A DNA stretch of 64,000 bases from Massospora cicadina (taxonomy: Eukaryota > Entomophthoromycota > Entomophthoromycetes > Entomophthorales > Entomophthoraceae): the NCBI GenBank assembly GCA_022478985.1, contig JAKSZP010018556.1:1-64000 (forward strand), read 5' to 3'. The notes under the pieces were generated by a model. It was given only the letters and a program-made list of their open reading frames with translations, ran no database searches and had not been told where the DNA came from. The position numbers and the translations under genes are program-made. Position 1 is the first letter of the stretch. Every line of letters starts with the position of its first letter. This document shows, piece by piece, positions 1 through 10,936 of this stretch.

Positions 1-662
1 TTGCAAATCTTAGGATCCACAGCCTAGCGATTTCACTTAATAATATTTGACTATGATGATATAGGCTCAAGGGCTTTGTTGGTTATTTCAGACTTAAATT
101 AAGTTTTGACTTTATGACTCAGGCATGTGGGCTTTGTTGGTCTATGTTGAAATTAGTTTTTAATGTTGGTTGAGTTTTTAATCGAATTAATTACTAATTA
201 GTGATATGAATCTCCTTGGTATGTGCTGCCAAAAACATGTGAAAGAGAATAGGTTCAGCTATTTGCAGACGCACTCAAAACGCCATCTTGAGAATGATGA
301 CGGTGTTTATACCAACCCTGAGGCTGAGCATAATGCCCTGAGTTGAAGTATTTGTAGTCATTCTTAACAAACATTTTATGTGGCCAAGTGCCATTGAAAA
401 TGAGACGTCATGGGTAAGATGTAAAGAACATCAAACCCTATAAATAACCCTCAAGTTGATGCTATTAAAAACATTCAACTATTATGACTTGTATATAATT
501 TGACTTATAAACTTTTTGCGTTTAGTACTTTACTTTGTATTAGTTGGTATTTACTTGGGATCAGTAAGATCAGGGCGGCGTGCCATCATCCAAGTAAATG
601 ACAGGTTATATAATTTGAGTACTACCAAGGAGTTATATCTTAAAATATAGTCACTGTCTGAT
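1..662. other. AT-rich stretch, no gene recognised
   Basis: I see no convincing gene here. The stretch lies just downstream, in minus-strand sense, of the integrase remnant of outer element D, so it may hold the decayed rest of that integrase or D's 3' LTR. No LTR ends could be matched. A short minus-strand open frame (551-745) ends in ARRPDLTDPK, which vaguely recalls the residues after RNase H in other Ty3 elements, but it is too short to call. Confidence 0.5.
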
Positions 663-1708
663 CTATTGTCCCCATACAATAGACACTTGAAACCTCGCCA
701 TGCTACCAGAGAAGAACCAGCCATCGGAATAAGCCCAAAAATCAACAGTCATACAAGGGATAAAGATGGCATACTTTGTAAAAAAATCTATGTTCACCAT
801 GATCGTATAATACCCACGAAATATGGGTAAACTTACAATAAAATCCACTGACAGAGATTTCTATGGACCTGCCACCTGTTGTGAGATGGTGGAGAAGCTT
901 AATTCGCTCTGTCCTATCTGACTTGTACCTAGCAGATCAAGCATTTCCCAAACCATGTGGGAACATCTTTTGTCAATATATTCCAGTCATAACGACGTTT
1001 AATCAAATTGACACACTTCTTAACACTAGGGTGTTCCATGGTTGGGGGATCATAATGTTCCCTTATGACTCTGGAACGCAGCTTAAAGAGAACTTCTACC
1101 TTGTCACGAAATATATCAAATATCTTTCTAGAGATACCAGACAGAAATGTTGTTCCATCTTCAATCTTTGCAAGAATGTCACTCCCTCAGGATCTGTTGA
1201 ATAGTCTTACAACACCGCATCAAGAAGTGAGCCCTCATTAATAAAAAATTTAAACTAAAAAGAGTATCATGGGTGACTGCGTCCTGGAGAGAATCTTCAT
1301 TGACAGAGAGTACTAAGATAGGATCAGAGGGTGTAACTCCACTTGCTGGTTCAGATGAAGTATTAGGGATGCAGGGGGTTATGATACCATGGAAACTAGG
1401 TTTGGATTTGGACTTGTCTTTTGGGTTTAAATTTTAATTTAGGTTTGTGGTTTGGAGTGGGGATGAAACTGCAGCAAAGGTTGGAGGGATGAAGCTATGA
1501 CCTGTTGGGGGAAATTACCATGACTAATTCATAGTCTGTATCCACAGTGGTCCCATAAGAGGATTATGGCTCAGGCTGTCTGGTAAGATATGGGCAGCCC
1601 CTTTTACAAACTCATAATAAAGTAAAAGCTTTGGAGATCGCGGTGAACCCTGGTCTGTCTGAGAGCCAACTTCTGAGGTTTGTGATAGCATGTAAGTGAC
1701 TTGTAGTC
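663..1708 (-). pseudogene. D pol 3' part: RNase H end, integrase HHCC and core
   Basis: The order on the minus strand is as follows. RNase H C-terminal residues lie near 1524-1708 (FVKGAAHILPDSLSHNP, matching the usual end GA-HI-PDALSR). The integrase zinc-binding domain lies at about 950-1085, with two histidines seven residues apart in EHYDPPTMEHP and the CxxC motif CLIC. The integrase core begins at 848 with MDFIVSLP and FFTKYAIFIPC, carrying the first catalytic Asp region. Stops follow CLIC and the frame shifts several times. The second Asp region (FQVSIVWGQ, expected V-SIV-SDRG) is damaged. The function is DNA strand transfer during insertion; this copy is dead. Confidence 0.75.
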
Positions 1709-2315
1709 TGTCAGGATTCCTGCCCAAATCAAAAATTCACATAAGTCAGATGATGGGAATTGAACTTAATCCATTAAAATAGCTGAAACTTGTACTGGGG
1801 ATAATCTTTGACAAATTTCAAGACCTCTTAATATTGAGGACGATTTTTGACTAATTTTGAGCCCTCTTGATATCAGGGACAATCCCCAACTAATGCAGTC
1901 AAATGTTATTCGCCCAAAATCTCCTAACTTTGGGGTTCAAACCCAATCCATGCAGTGAGCGACTCCTATTTGACCAAGATGACCAGCCTGCTGCAGAATC
2001 TCGATTGGTAACAAGTATAGATCTTATCTTGGACCACTTGTAGATTTATCAAATAAATCTCCCTGATCTCCCCTATAATCCTTTTCAGAGAAAATAAACT
2101 TTACTCTATTTTCGCCATTTAGGTTAATTTGACATATTCTATTTATTCAGGGAAAAAATTAATAGCTAGGATTTATGACTCCAGGAGCGTTAACCTGAGG
2201 AAAGACTTTCCAGCTAAGGAAAGCAAATACATATAATCCATAACCTAGGAACTTTGGGTTTTCCTAGTCTTAAATATTAGAGGGACAAGTGGTCTAAAAC
2301 CCCTTAGTCCCAACA
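1709..2315 (+). repeat. 5' LTR of element A
   Basis: The 607-bp LTR begins TGTCAGGATTCCTGCC and ends TCCCAACA. It aligns from end to end with the three pieces of the 3' LTR at 25634-25861, 35619-35777 and 38912-39127. It is followed within a few bases by a TGG-starting primer-binding site. The internal GGGTTCAAACCC is a palindrome. Confidence 0.9.
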
Positions 2316-2319
2316 AAAC

Positions 2320-2337
2320 TGGTTCTCCTTGCCAGCT
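2320..2337 (+). promoter_or_regulatory. Candidate primer-binding site of element A
   Basis: TGGTTCTCCTTGCCAGCT begins four bases after the LTR end. TGG is the complement of a tRNA CCA end. It differs from the TGGTGCTCACTACAGGGG site of elements H, G and C, so A probably used another tRNA primer. The tRNA was not identified. Confidence 0.5.
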
Positions 2338-2402
2338 TAACCCTGAGTTCACAAAGCAACAATCATTATAGTGAGCAATAAAATTCAGCGTCAGATCCCT
2401 CT

Positions 2403-4118
2403 TTGGATCAGGAATGCCTTAATTGCTTGGCAAAATTACCCGCTATTATACATGGGATGGAGCAAAGAATTCTCATCCTTGAGCGACGCCAACACAAGCT
2501 TCATGATGCAATTACAAAGCTTAAAAGCGAAATTTGGCAGTTAACACCGATTAATGCCACCAAATTGGTCCTTCATGCCGCCCATGGTTGGGTAGATTCA
2601 ATTATGGAAGATATCAGCGACTCATAAAGTCATATGGACGCTCTCCACCCTCACATATCTCCCAGCTGTAGCAGTTCCTAGGCAGGAGAAAACGCACCCC
2701 TGGGGTCAATTCACGTCATTTGACCATCTGATCCCCCCCAGTGGCACATTCAAACCGTTGTTAAAAGGAAAGTACGTTCCAGGTGAAGGGAGTATTTATT
2801 TCCTATTTTGTTACAAAAGTGCTGTGAAAGTAGCCACCAACACCCAATGGCTCAAGAACCTAACTACCTGCCTTAGTTGTGCAGCTTAAGACATTATGGT
2901 ACCTCATCTAATGCATTGCCAGACTTGGGATGACACTTTTTTGTCTTGATTTGGGAATTTGGGAGCGGCTTAACTTTATACAATCAAAAGCAAACTTTTA
3001 TGGGTATAAGCCTTAATTGAGGAGAAAATGTCACTGAGTTCGCTCATCATTTTTATCTAAAGGATCAAAAGTTGGTCGCTGGAAAATATCTTACTTTAAA
3101 TTATGCCATCACCACCTCTTTTTTAAGTTTTAATATGTGCTTAATATTCTACTTTACCTTAAAATGGTGAAGTCTAACTAGCATCTCCCATTCATATGAA
3201 AGAAGCCATTTTGAAAATTCTGGACGACCTAATCAAACCCACTGGGGCCCCTCAGTTTAATTTAACAAGCCTTGGCCCCAAGTGTTAGTGGTTACACTCC
3301 CTGGGTCGCCTACCCCTAAATTATTTTGCACTTTTTGCAAAAGAACCAACCATACTGTAGAATATAGTTCCACATTCCAATGTAGGTCAGCAAAAGATCA
3401 GTCAGTATAGGGCAGGAGGCTCCCTATGCTGAAGACAATTAAGTGCCTCAGGACCCTTGTACTAGCTCTAGTTCTATACCCAGCACCGTGGGACGCTTTG
3501 TGTTAGTGGCGCCTAAAGGAGTCAACGTACACCTTTCTATATAAAGAAATGAAGATCTTTAGATTTTCTATTTTTATGTTGGTCAGTTATTCAAACAAAT
3601 TTTGAAGTCAGTTCCTCTATGAAACTCAAGCGCAGGCAGATAAAACCTTTTTAAAGCATTGAACAGCCCTGAGCTTGGCTGCAGCAAAATCCTCCACTTG
3701 CATCACTAAAATCACCCACAAAATTTTACTAGCCGTTAATTCTTTATGTGCATGTTCAGTAGTTTGAGTAGAGGTAGTCAGTCATAAGGTTAAAGTCTTG
3801 GCGTTATATAATACTGGCTTTCCGGTTAACACTATATCCTCCTCACTTATCCAGAAAATAAAAATGGCTCCCAACTTGATTAATGAAGCTGAAATGGGAT
3901 GGCCATAATTGTATGACTAAGGCAATCAGGGCGTATTCCAACTTGCCTCTCTGATTTGAAAAGCTTCTAATTACTGCTCCCACTATTGCATTAGAAAACA
4001 ATAATTATGAGTTGCTTATTGGGGTCCAAATGATGCAGGAGTTCAACTGCATCATCGACCAAAAAAATTCACTATTAGGGTATCAGATCCTGTTTATTTT
4101 TGAACTCCCAATCAAGAG
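2403..4118 (+). pseudogene. A gag and protease remnant
   Basis: Gag begins with an open frame of 74 codons rich in heptad-like residues (2403-2627, likely coiled coil). It continues with KYVPGEGSIYFLF near 2770, a motif shared with the gags of G, H, B and E (K-x-PGEG-I-FLY-Y). A zinc knuckle lies at about 3337-3378: CTFCKRTNHTVEYS, with spacing CX2CX4HX4 and the last Cys replaced by Ser. Protease follows at about 3790; its active site reads ALYNTGFPVN where DTGSPVN is expected, so the catalytic Asp is lost. The protease end ELLIGVQMMQEFN lies at 4006. Insertion of H interrupts the reading at 4118. Many stops show it is dead. Confidence 0.75.
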
Positions 4119-4873
4119 TGTTGGATTTTGGGTTGGTAAAAAGGCTCGCTGGTGCTTATTTACCTCTAATACAACAATATCAGAGGAGGGGCTTCTCGCA
4201 TCCCTTGTATGAAAATAATTGAAATAGATAAATTTGAAAAAGTTTTAATTTCATATTTTCATATTGAGTGCCGCACAGAAGTAGAAGAATTATGTAGGTT
4301 ATAATTGATAAAGGTATTTAAAACGTCAAGGCTCGACGTTTATATGGCTTGGGAAAAATCTGAATTTGGTAATATGCAATTTTAGCCTATTTGGGCTCAG
4401 CAAACTTGCATCTATTTAACTGAACGATGTATTGGGAATCACTATTGGCTAAAACGTACCCATGAGGTAATGATTTGATGTATAAGCCAATCCTCATCTG
4501 AGAAACTTATTTCACATTGGGGGACCACCAGCACGCCTATAAAAGGGGGTGGCCCCCGCATAGGTGCTTGAATGGACCTGGGCATGGTGGGGAAGCACTG
4601 TCCAATGGATTACCCATGGTCTGCTTTGTGGTAGGTATAATACAACTATGGCTTTTGATTTAGTTGCCCAGAGAAGAGCTGAAATCATGTTACCCCAATT
4701 TGTGGGGTTCTACCAAGAATTGGCCAGGGTTTTTTTGGCCAACTAATTTGTTATTATAAATTAAAATTAATTTCCTCCTTATTGCAGACTCGTAAATGTC
4801 TGAAAAGTCCTCTATTCAGCTGAGTTCTACCCACATCATTCTTTTTTGAAGACTAGGAGGAAATTGTCCAACA
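4119..4873 (-). repeat. 3' LTR of element H
   Basis: In minus-strand sense the LTR begins TGTTGGACAATTTCC at 4873 and ends AAAATCCAACA at 4119. It is the same length as its partner at 15268-16022. The polypurine tract TTCTTGAGGGTGGTAA precedes it at 4874-4889. It holds a TTTTATAGG core flanked by inverted repeats. Confidence 0.92.
4518..4557 (-). promoter_or_regulatory. TATA box within an inverted repeat, H 3' LTR
   Basis: TTTTATAG (minus sense) lies between arms that read on the plus strand GGGGGACCACC and GGTGGCCCCC, pairing with one bulged base. The same layout recurs in the 5' LTR and in elements G and E. It is a likely core promoter; transcription itself is not shown by the sequence. 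Confidence 0.5.
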
Positions 4874-4934
4874 TTACCACCCTCAAGAATGTTGGGGGGC
4901 GAATAGGGCCAAATGAAGCGGCCATGAACTCAGT

Positions 4935-5632
4935 TCATGGTGAGTCTGGAGGAGAAGGATTTGATAAATACTCATACCACTTGTATGTAACTGAAAATGG
5001 CCCTTCCCAGATAGAGCCAAAATTTTCACTTCTTGGAGTGATTTTGTTGTGGTAATATAGTATTAAGTCAGATACTTGGAATGAAGGAAGAGGGGTCTTG
5101 AGCTCATTTGTGGCCTGGCCTTCTTTGGTAACAGTCTTAGCTAAATTAGTCATGGCCTTTGATTGCAATTGGATGATGTGTTGAGCCAACTTTTTCATGG
5201 CTTGTACAGGATCAGTCTGATCAGAGAAAATATCCTTGACTAATAATGCTGGCACCCCAAGAACTCGCCCATATAACACCCAGAAAGGGGACATCTTGAG
5301 GATGTTATGATAGCAAATTTGGTAGGCCATGAGGGCACTGGGAAAGTAGAGATCCCAGTGGAGAGGGTCTGAAGTGGCCAATTTGCGCAAAATCGAGACC
5401 AAGGTCCCATTTACTCTTTTTGTCGCCCCATTTGTGGATGGGTTATAAGGGGATAAGAAGAGTTGTTGAGCTCCCATAGAAGTGGTGAGGAGCTTTACCA
5501 CTTGTGAAGTAAAATTTTTCCCATTGTCACATAGGAGGACCTGGGGCACCCATGCCAGGTGAAGGTGTATTGGTGTAAGAAGGTAGCCGTAGCTTTAGCA
5601 GTCTGAGCAGGAAGGGCAACAGCTTCAACCCA
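4935..5632 (-). pseudogene. H integrase C-terminal part
   Basis: An open frame of 204 codons (5549-4935) plus upstream sequence to the LINE 1 junction at 5632. It covers the integrase core around LLCDNGKNF (second catalytic Asp), the NPSTNG region and the C-terminal domain through IWEGPFS. The usual VERANG motif reads ATKRVNG, so the catalytic Glu is replaced by Lys. Residues from SPYNPSTNG to IWEGPFS, about 150 of them, are identical to those in element G at 22100-22570, although the two elements are only about 80% alike elsewhere. The first half of the integrase lies beyond LINE 1 at 10937 and above. Confidence 0.9.
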
Positions 5633-6053
5633 GCTTTTCTTTTTTATAATAACATCAATTACTAAGATTTGATTTGAGCAGATAATTTTGAAATCACACA
5701 GGTGAGATGAGCATATTCAATAAAACCCAACTAAACTGGGCGAAAGTCATATCGGGCAACGGCCAAAACGGTGCACCCTAGGGTAAAAAACGCCCTGGAG
5801 GGGGACTGGGAGCCAACGCCGCCAAAAAACCCCAAACCCAAACACCGCCCAGGTTTGTGGAATTTACCACAAAACAGAACCAATATATAAAACACAGTAT
5901 GCACAGCCCCTATTGAAAGTGGAACACAGGCTCTGACTTTTCCTAGAGGTTGAATCCCCAACCCTGTGGGAAAAGGTAGGCGAGGCACAGACCTTCCTCA
6001 TTCCCCATGCGGTATACATTACCACCCACACCATCCACTGCATATGGATCAAT

Positions 6054-6769
6054 ATGGGTTTTAAAACTAAAGAAGATGCAGATGACACAGCAAAATTCTG
6101 TGTCAAAATAGCCCTCCCTGAGGGCAAACAAATTGTGTGTACCATGCGCACCAGATGGAACAAAGCAAACACTTTGTTCACCTCGTTTGAATCGCTTCCC
6201 ACCAACCTCCCCCATAAGCTAATTGAGGAAGAGTTCCCATTTGGCCTTCAGAGCTACAGAGAAATAAAACAACTAGAAGTACAGCGATTCCACCTGATGC
6301 TGAACCTGTGCACAGGAAAGGCAATTGCTGTATTGACCAAGTTCCTGACGTGGCCACAAACTTAACCAAAATCCCAAGCACCGCAGTGTTACACCTCCCA
6401 GATGGGGGAGTGTCAAAACCTTTCCGCATCATGGAGGAAAGTGCACCGCCAATCTGCAACCATTGCACCAAACTGAGGCACAAGGAGCATGCATGCCCTG
6501 TGAAGAAGAGCATCATGGCCCCAGACTTTTGCGATGACATTATGGATGAAGATGAGGAGACCTTCAGAATAATGGTCAATGCCAACCACACTTTCCTCTG
6601 GGGAGAGTATGGACACTACGTCCTCATAGACCTAATCTCACTCAAATTATGCAAACAGGTGCAGAAGGCCCACAAGCAGGCAGCGGCTAAGGATGCATCA
6701 CTCGTGACTTCCCTTACTGACCTGGACCAAATCCAGATGGACAGAGAGGAAATTGGCCGAACTGGCTAA
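6054..6769 (+). pseudogene. LINE 1 ORF1 (RNA-binding protein with CCHC knuckle)
   Basis: Two overlapping frames (6054-6365 and 6308-6769) make one ORF1 broken by a frameshift near 6340. The protein has an RRM-like middle (VKIALPEGKQIVCTMRTRW, FTSFESLP, LCTGKAIAVLT) and one zinc knuckle CNHCTKLRHKEHAC (CX2CX4HX4C) at about 6454-6495. LINE 2 carries the same architecture with matching residues. L1-type ORF1 proteins bind the element RNA and form the retrotransposition particle. The true N-terminus may lie upstream in another frame. Confidence 0.75.
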
Positions 6770-7198
6770 TCAGAAAGAATGCCTAAGCCAAAGGAGCCAT
6801 GGAGGATATTAACCAAGCCAAACAGTCGATTGGACAACCCATGCAGAAAATTTTCTCAACAAGCTGACAGAATCACCACATGATCTCAATCAAATAAACT
6901 TACTGGAACAATTTGAATCTACTATGGATGAGCCAACAGGGACCAGAGATTCAAAATAAAACCCCAAAACATCAGAAACCAATCAGCACACCAATTTGAA
7001 TCAAACAAAATCACGTTCAGAAAAGCTTAATACAATCCTAAATCTAACAAAACCTGCACTAAATTATCACAAGGTAAGGAGCCAGAAAATGCCTTGGAGT
7101 GGACTGGACCAATCACTAGGAGCAAGTCCAAGGCAATGAGCAGGGGACTAGGGCCGGAAGGCCCCCCCAACCGCTCCTGAGGTGCCGCGGTCACCTCA

Positions 7199-10100
7199 GT
7201 GTCAATAGGAATGCTAAACATCACAGGAGCAGGGCTCAAGCTTCCTGAGCCAAAAGCTGGACTTCCTGCGCAAACCCCCTGTAGACATCTTAGCCATCCA
7301 AGAGACCCACTGTCTACAGGGGGAAGAGGGATCCTGGGCGGCCAGGGTCTCACCTTCCCAATCAATATGGACATCCCACTGTGGGGTGGTCGTCCATGAT
7401 AATAACAAAAAATTGAAAATCGTCAAATCCTCCTCACATTTAGATGTCTGTGTCCTAACTGCAAGGATCACAAACCAAGAGGCCACAGTATTGATAGCCT
7501 GTATCTATGCACCATGCACCACATCCAAGAGGAAACAATTCCTTGAATCCATCCCGACGCTCAACCTCCCACCAGATACCATCCTGATGGGCAACTTTAA
7601 CTGTTGGGACAACCCCACTACAGACCAATGGCCCAACCCCAGGGGATACCCACTGGGACACATTGAGTTCCACGTGATGAAGGCTTCCCTTGGACTGTAT
7701 GACACCCTCCCCCAGGTCTCCATTCCTTCCCCACATGACCCACCCCAGCATATGCGAAGGAACGTTCATCTCAATGAGCCGCATCAACCACACCCTCCCA
7801 CTGAAACCCTGCCACTCGTTTATTACTAACTTTGCTACTAAAAATTCAATTTCCTTGACCATCAACTAGTTTCACTGCAGCTCAGGCCAACCTGAACTCA
7901 CACGCAGATGTCGCCCTTGAGGAAGCTATACCCAGATAATATAAAACTTCCCAAAATTACTGACTGGGTCGAGCACAAAGCATCAAACCCAAAATTCACA
8001 ACCCCGTTTGCATTGGATCCCATCAAATTTTGGGAAAAATTCAAATCTGAACTAATAAACAAAACTCGCCATCTCGCATTGCGCAAATACACTGCAGATA
8101 CTGCCAAAATCAGATGCACCCTAGCGGAACTTGACCACCTAGAACTCAATGACCAAAAATCTGGATACAGCCCAAACTGGGGGCGCAAATGGGAGGAAAT
8201 TTCCGTCCGCCTAAACGCCCTCATACATGAACACCAACACAGAATCAAAGTATTGTGGAAAGGTAATCACGTAAAAGAAGGTGAAACCTGTTTGCATTTT
8301 TCTTCCACCAATACCACTCCTGAGGCAATCTGCCCCAGTGCGCACAGGTCCACAAAGCTGACGGAACCGTGGAAACCAACCCAATGGAGGTCAAGATGGA
8401 AATTCACTGCTATTACACCAAACTTTACTGTGACACCCCACCCAACCCCCCAAAAAATAAAAAAAATTTAAACTCTGCCAGAATACAGAGTGCACCGCTA
8501 GACTGTAGTCTCCTAAACCTGATAACGCAGGAGGAGCTCTGGAATACAGTCCATGGTGCACCACGTAGGAAATGCCCAGGCCCTGATGGAATACCCTACG
8601 AATTTTATAGAACATACTTTAAACAAATCGCCCCCCTCCTCCTAGCATCTATGAACTAGTGCTTTCTGGAGACCTGTCTCCTGCCAGGAGGCCAGGACTC
8701 CTATGTCATTACCCTATTTAAAAAGGGTGACATTTTTGACCTGGCCAACTGGCACCCAATATCACTCTCAAACACTGACACAACCTACTTACAAAAGTTC
8801 TAGCTACCAACTGGGCGCACTAGCTTCTAAAACCCTATCACTCAAAAAATTTGGTTTTAATCCAGGGCGCTCCATCTGGTCTAACATACACTCCATCGCC
8901 AATATATGCCAATCCAAAGCGATGGGAGCCCTGGTATTCCTCGACCAGGAGAAGGCATATGACCGCGTTAGCTGGCTATACTTAAAAGAGTGCTTACACG
9001 CCTTCAACCTCCCACCCAGGTTCATCAACTGGGCGATGCTCCTCACAGAATCCACTTCTATGGCTGTATGTGGCCTGGGTTTCCTGACTGACAGGATCAC
9101 CCCATGCAGAGGGCTCAAACAAGGGGACCCCCTCAGCCCACTACTCTACAACTTCAGCTTTGATCCACTCCTCCACATTGCCAACTCAGCCTCAGAGGCA
9201 TAACTGCACAAGGACAGCCCCCAGTCAAGATACTAGCCTTTGCAAATGACTGTGTGACAGGTATAGCTGGCAGCAGCGATGCCCGACAGTTGGAACACAC
9301 CCTAGAGGAGTACTCCATGGTGAATAATGCATCGCTTAATAAATGGAAAACCAAAATAATCCTCCTTGGCAGTTAATTCACCAACTGGACCAAATCCCCC
9401 ACTACACACAACCCAAGACGCAAAAACTCACTTGTCCTACCCTTTGCATTATCCCCCCACCACCCCTGTCCGCCACCTTGGCACTTGGCTGGAAACAGGG
9501 GGGTATGCAAATGAGATTATTAAAAAATAACCTGCTGCAATGAATATCCTACATAATCGCCTCACTCAAGGGTAGATCCCTGGGCTAACGGGGCGAGTGG
9601 CAGTTGTCAACTCGCTCATCCTCCCGATGCTGTGTTCTCCACACATGTGATCCCCTTCTCGCCCACATTTATATCGTCAATCCATGCACTCATCCAGGGC
9701 TGGCTGTGGCCTGGATCCCGCCCACCCATCCGGGTGGAAACGCTATATGGTCCATGCTCCAGCGGAGGCATGGGCCTGATAGATTATAAAAGCTATGCCA
9801 ACCGCATCCTGGGCACCTGGATAGATGAAGTGCTAACCCCAGACCCCCCGCAACAGAACTGGTCCAGGGCAGCGAGGGCCAACTTCGCGCAGGCACTCAA
9901 AATACCTAACCCACACCATCCCTCCAGCTTACTAATGTACCTCGCTAACCACCCTCAAAACAACGGGCCCACAATGAACCCCCCTCACTTTAGACGCCTC
10001 CTCCAAACCATCTGCCACATGGGATTGACTGTCGCTACCACTGGCACTGTGCAGGGAAGGGGATGACCCAGATCACACTTCATGATATGAAAGCCAGAAA

Positions 10101-10748
10101 ACCACCCCCACCAAGACATTCTTGCCACGACCCCAACCATCACCAGAATCAACTACCTAGACGCTTTGGACATCCCCTATGACCTAGCCACAAAAAAGGC
10201 AAAATGGAGGATGACGCACCATCCACTCCTCCAGTCGAGGGTAAGAGCCAACACCTGGCACTGCCTAAGAAGGACCTATAGAATGGCGGACCGCACCCAC
10301 TTCCTCCACGCAACCTGCACAGTATGTGGAGGAGAGGGCTCCCTACACCACCGCTTAGAAACCTGCCCCCCGTCCAGAGCCATATGGCGAGAAGTCACGC
10401 GTCTGCTCAAGATCAAAGACGATCAGGATTTTTTCTATCTCAAGGAGCCTTCTCACGCTCCAGCTTGTGTCCCCAATCCCATCTACCCTGCACTCCCTGT
10501 TGATGCCCATTGCAATGTGGAAAATCCACACTATCGCCTTGGATGCATTCAAGGGCACGGTCTCTACCATCCATGGGGTTATCAATAGGTTCCACGTCCA
10601 CTTACTGGAGCACTTCCAAGCCTGGCTATATGGGTATATGAAACCGAGGCAGCAGAGACTCATAAAGTCATGGTTCCCGCTCTGGTTCATTCACACGGAC
10701 CCCTTCCTTCACACCTGCTCCATAGTGGGGGCAACCAACCTGGAGTAG
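7199..10748 (+). pseudogene. LINE 1 ORF2 (endonuclease and reverse transcriptase)
   Basis: Pieces in order: AP-like endonuclease (MLNITGAGLK at 7208, CIYAPCTTSKRK near 7500, ILMGNFNCW near 7580, where GDFN is expected), a linker, then RT from PGPDGIPYEFY at 8576 through FGFNPGRSIW, LVFLDQEKAYDRVSW (8935), GLKQGDPLSPLLYNFS (9112) and the catalytic motif reading FANDC instead of FADD near 9240. The C-terminal domain holds CTVCGGEGSLHHRLETC (10316-10366), the Cys/His motif of L1-like ORF2, and ends HFQAWLYGYM. At least five frameshifts or stops separate the pieces. Confidence 0.8.
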
Positions 10749-10936
10749 CGCACTAATTCCCCCATACCTGGCGGTTCCAGATGGTAACAGGGGTAACCTG
10801 TGTACCCCGGGGTTCCCAATCCTCTCTAGTCATCGCTATTCTTCACTCCCTTCCCATTTCCACACCTACATTGTTAATGCCCATCCCCCAGTCGGCTTGC
10901 CTCAGTTAAATAAATAAAGTAAACAGCTTTAACCCA

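Larger units (their letters stand above)
5633..10921 (+). mobile_element. LINE 1: L1-like non-LTR retrotransposon
   Basis: The 5.3-kb plus-strand element is flanked by a 15-bp target duplication, AACAGCTTCAACCCA (5618-5632) and AACAGCTTTAACCCA (10922-10936), one mismatch. It has a 5' leader, ORF1 (from about 6054), ORF2 (to about 10748) and a 3' end in TAAATAAATAAAG. It is inserted in the integrase of element H: host codons join across it (FTKWVKAV to ALPAQTA). Its G+C looks higher than that of the surrounding LTR elements. Both ORFs are frameshifted, so the copy is inactive. Its ORFs are closely related to those of LINE 2. Confidence 0.93.

Noticed and set aside
551..745. Minus-strand open frame ending ARRPDLTDPK as an RNase H end
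   Set aside because: Too short and out of place: D's RNase H end already lies at 1524-1708. It overlaps the integrase frame at 663-848.
863..1204. Plus-strand open frame of 113 codons
   Set aside because: It is antisense to the integrase zinc-binding domain of D, whose His and Cys residues read on the minus strand.
1920..2000. tRNA B box in the A LTR (GGGTTCAAACCC)
   Set aside because: It is a simple palindrome with a six-base loop, and no A box with proper pairing is found at the right spacing.
6178..6591. Minus-strand frame of 137 codons across LINE 1 ORF1
   Set aside because: Antisense shadow of ORF1; the plus strand has the zinc knuckle and homology to LINE 2.
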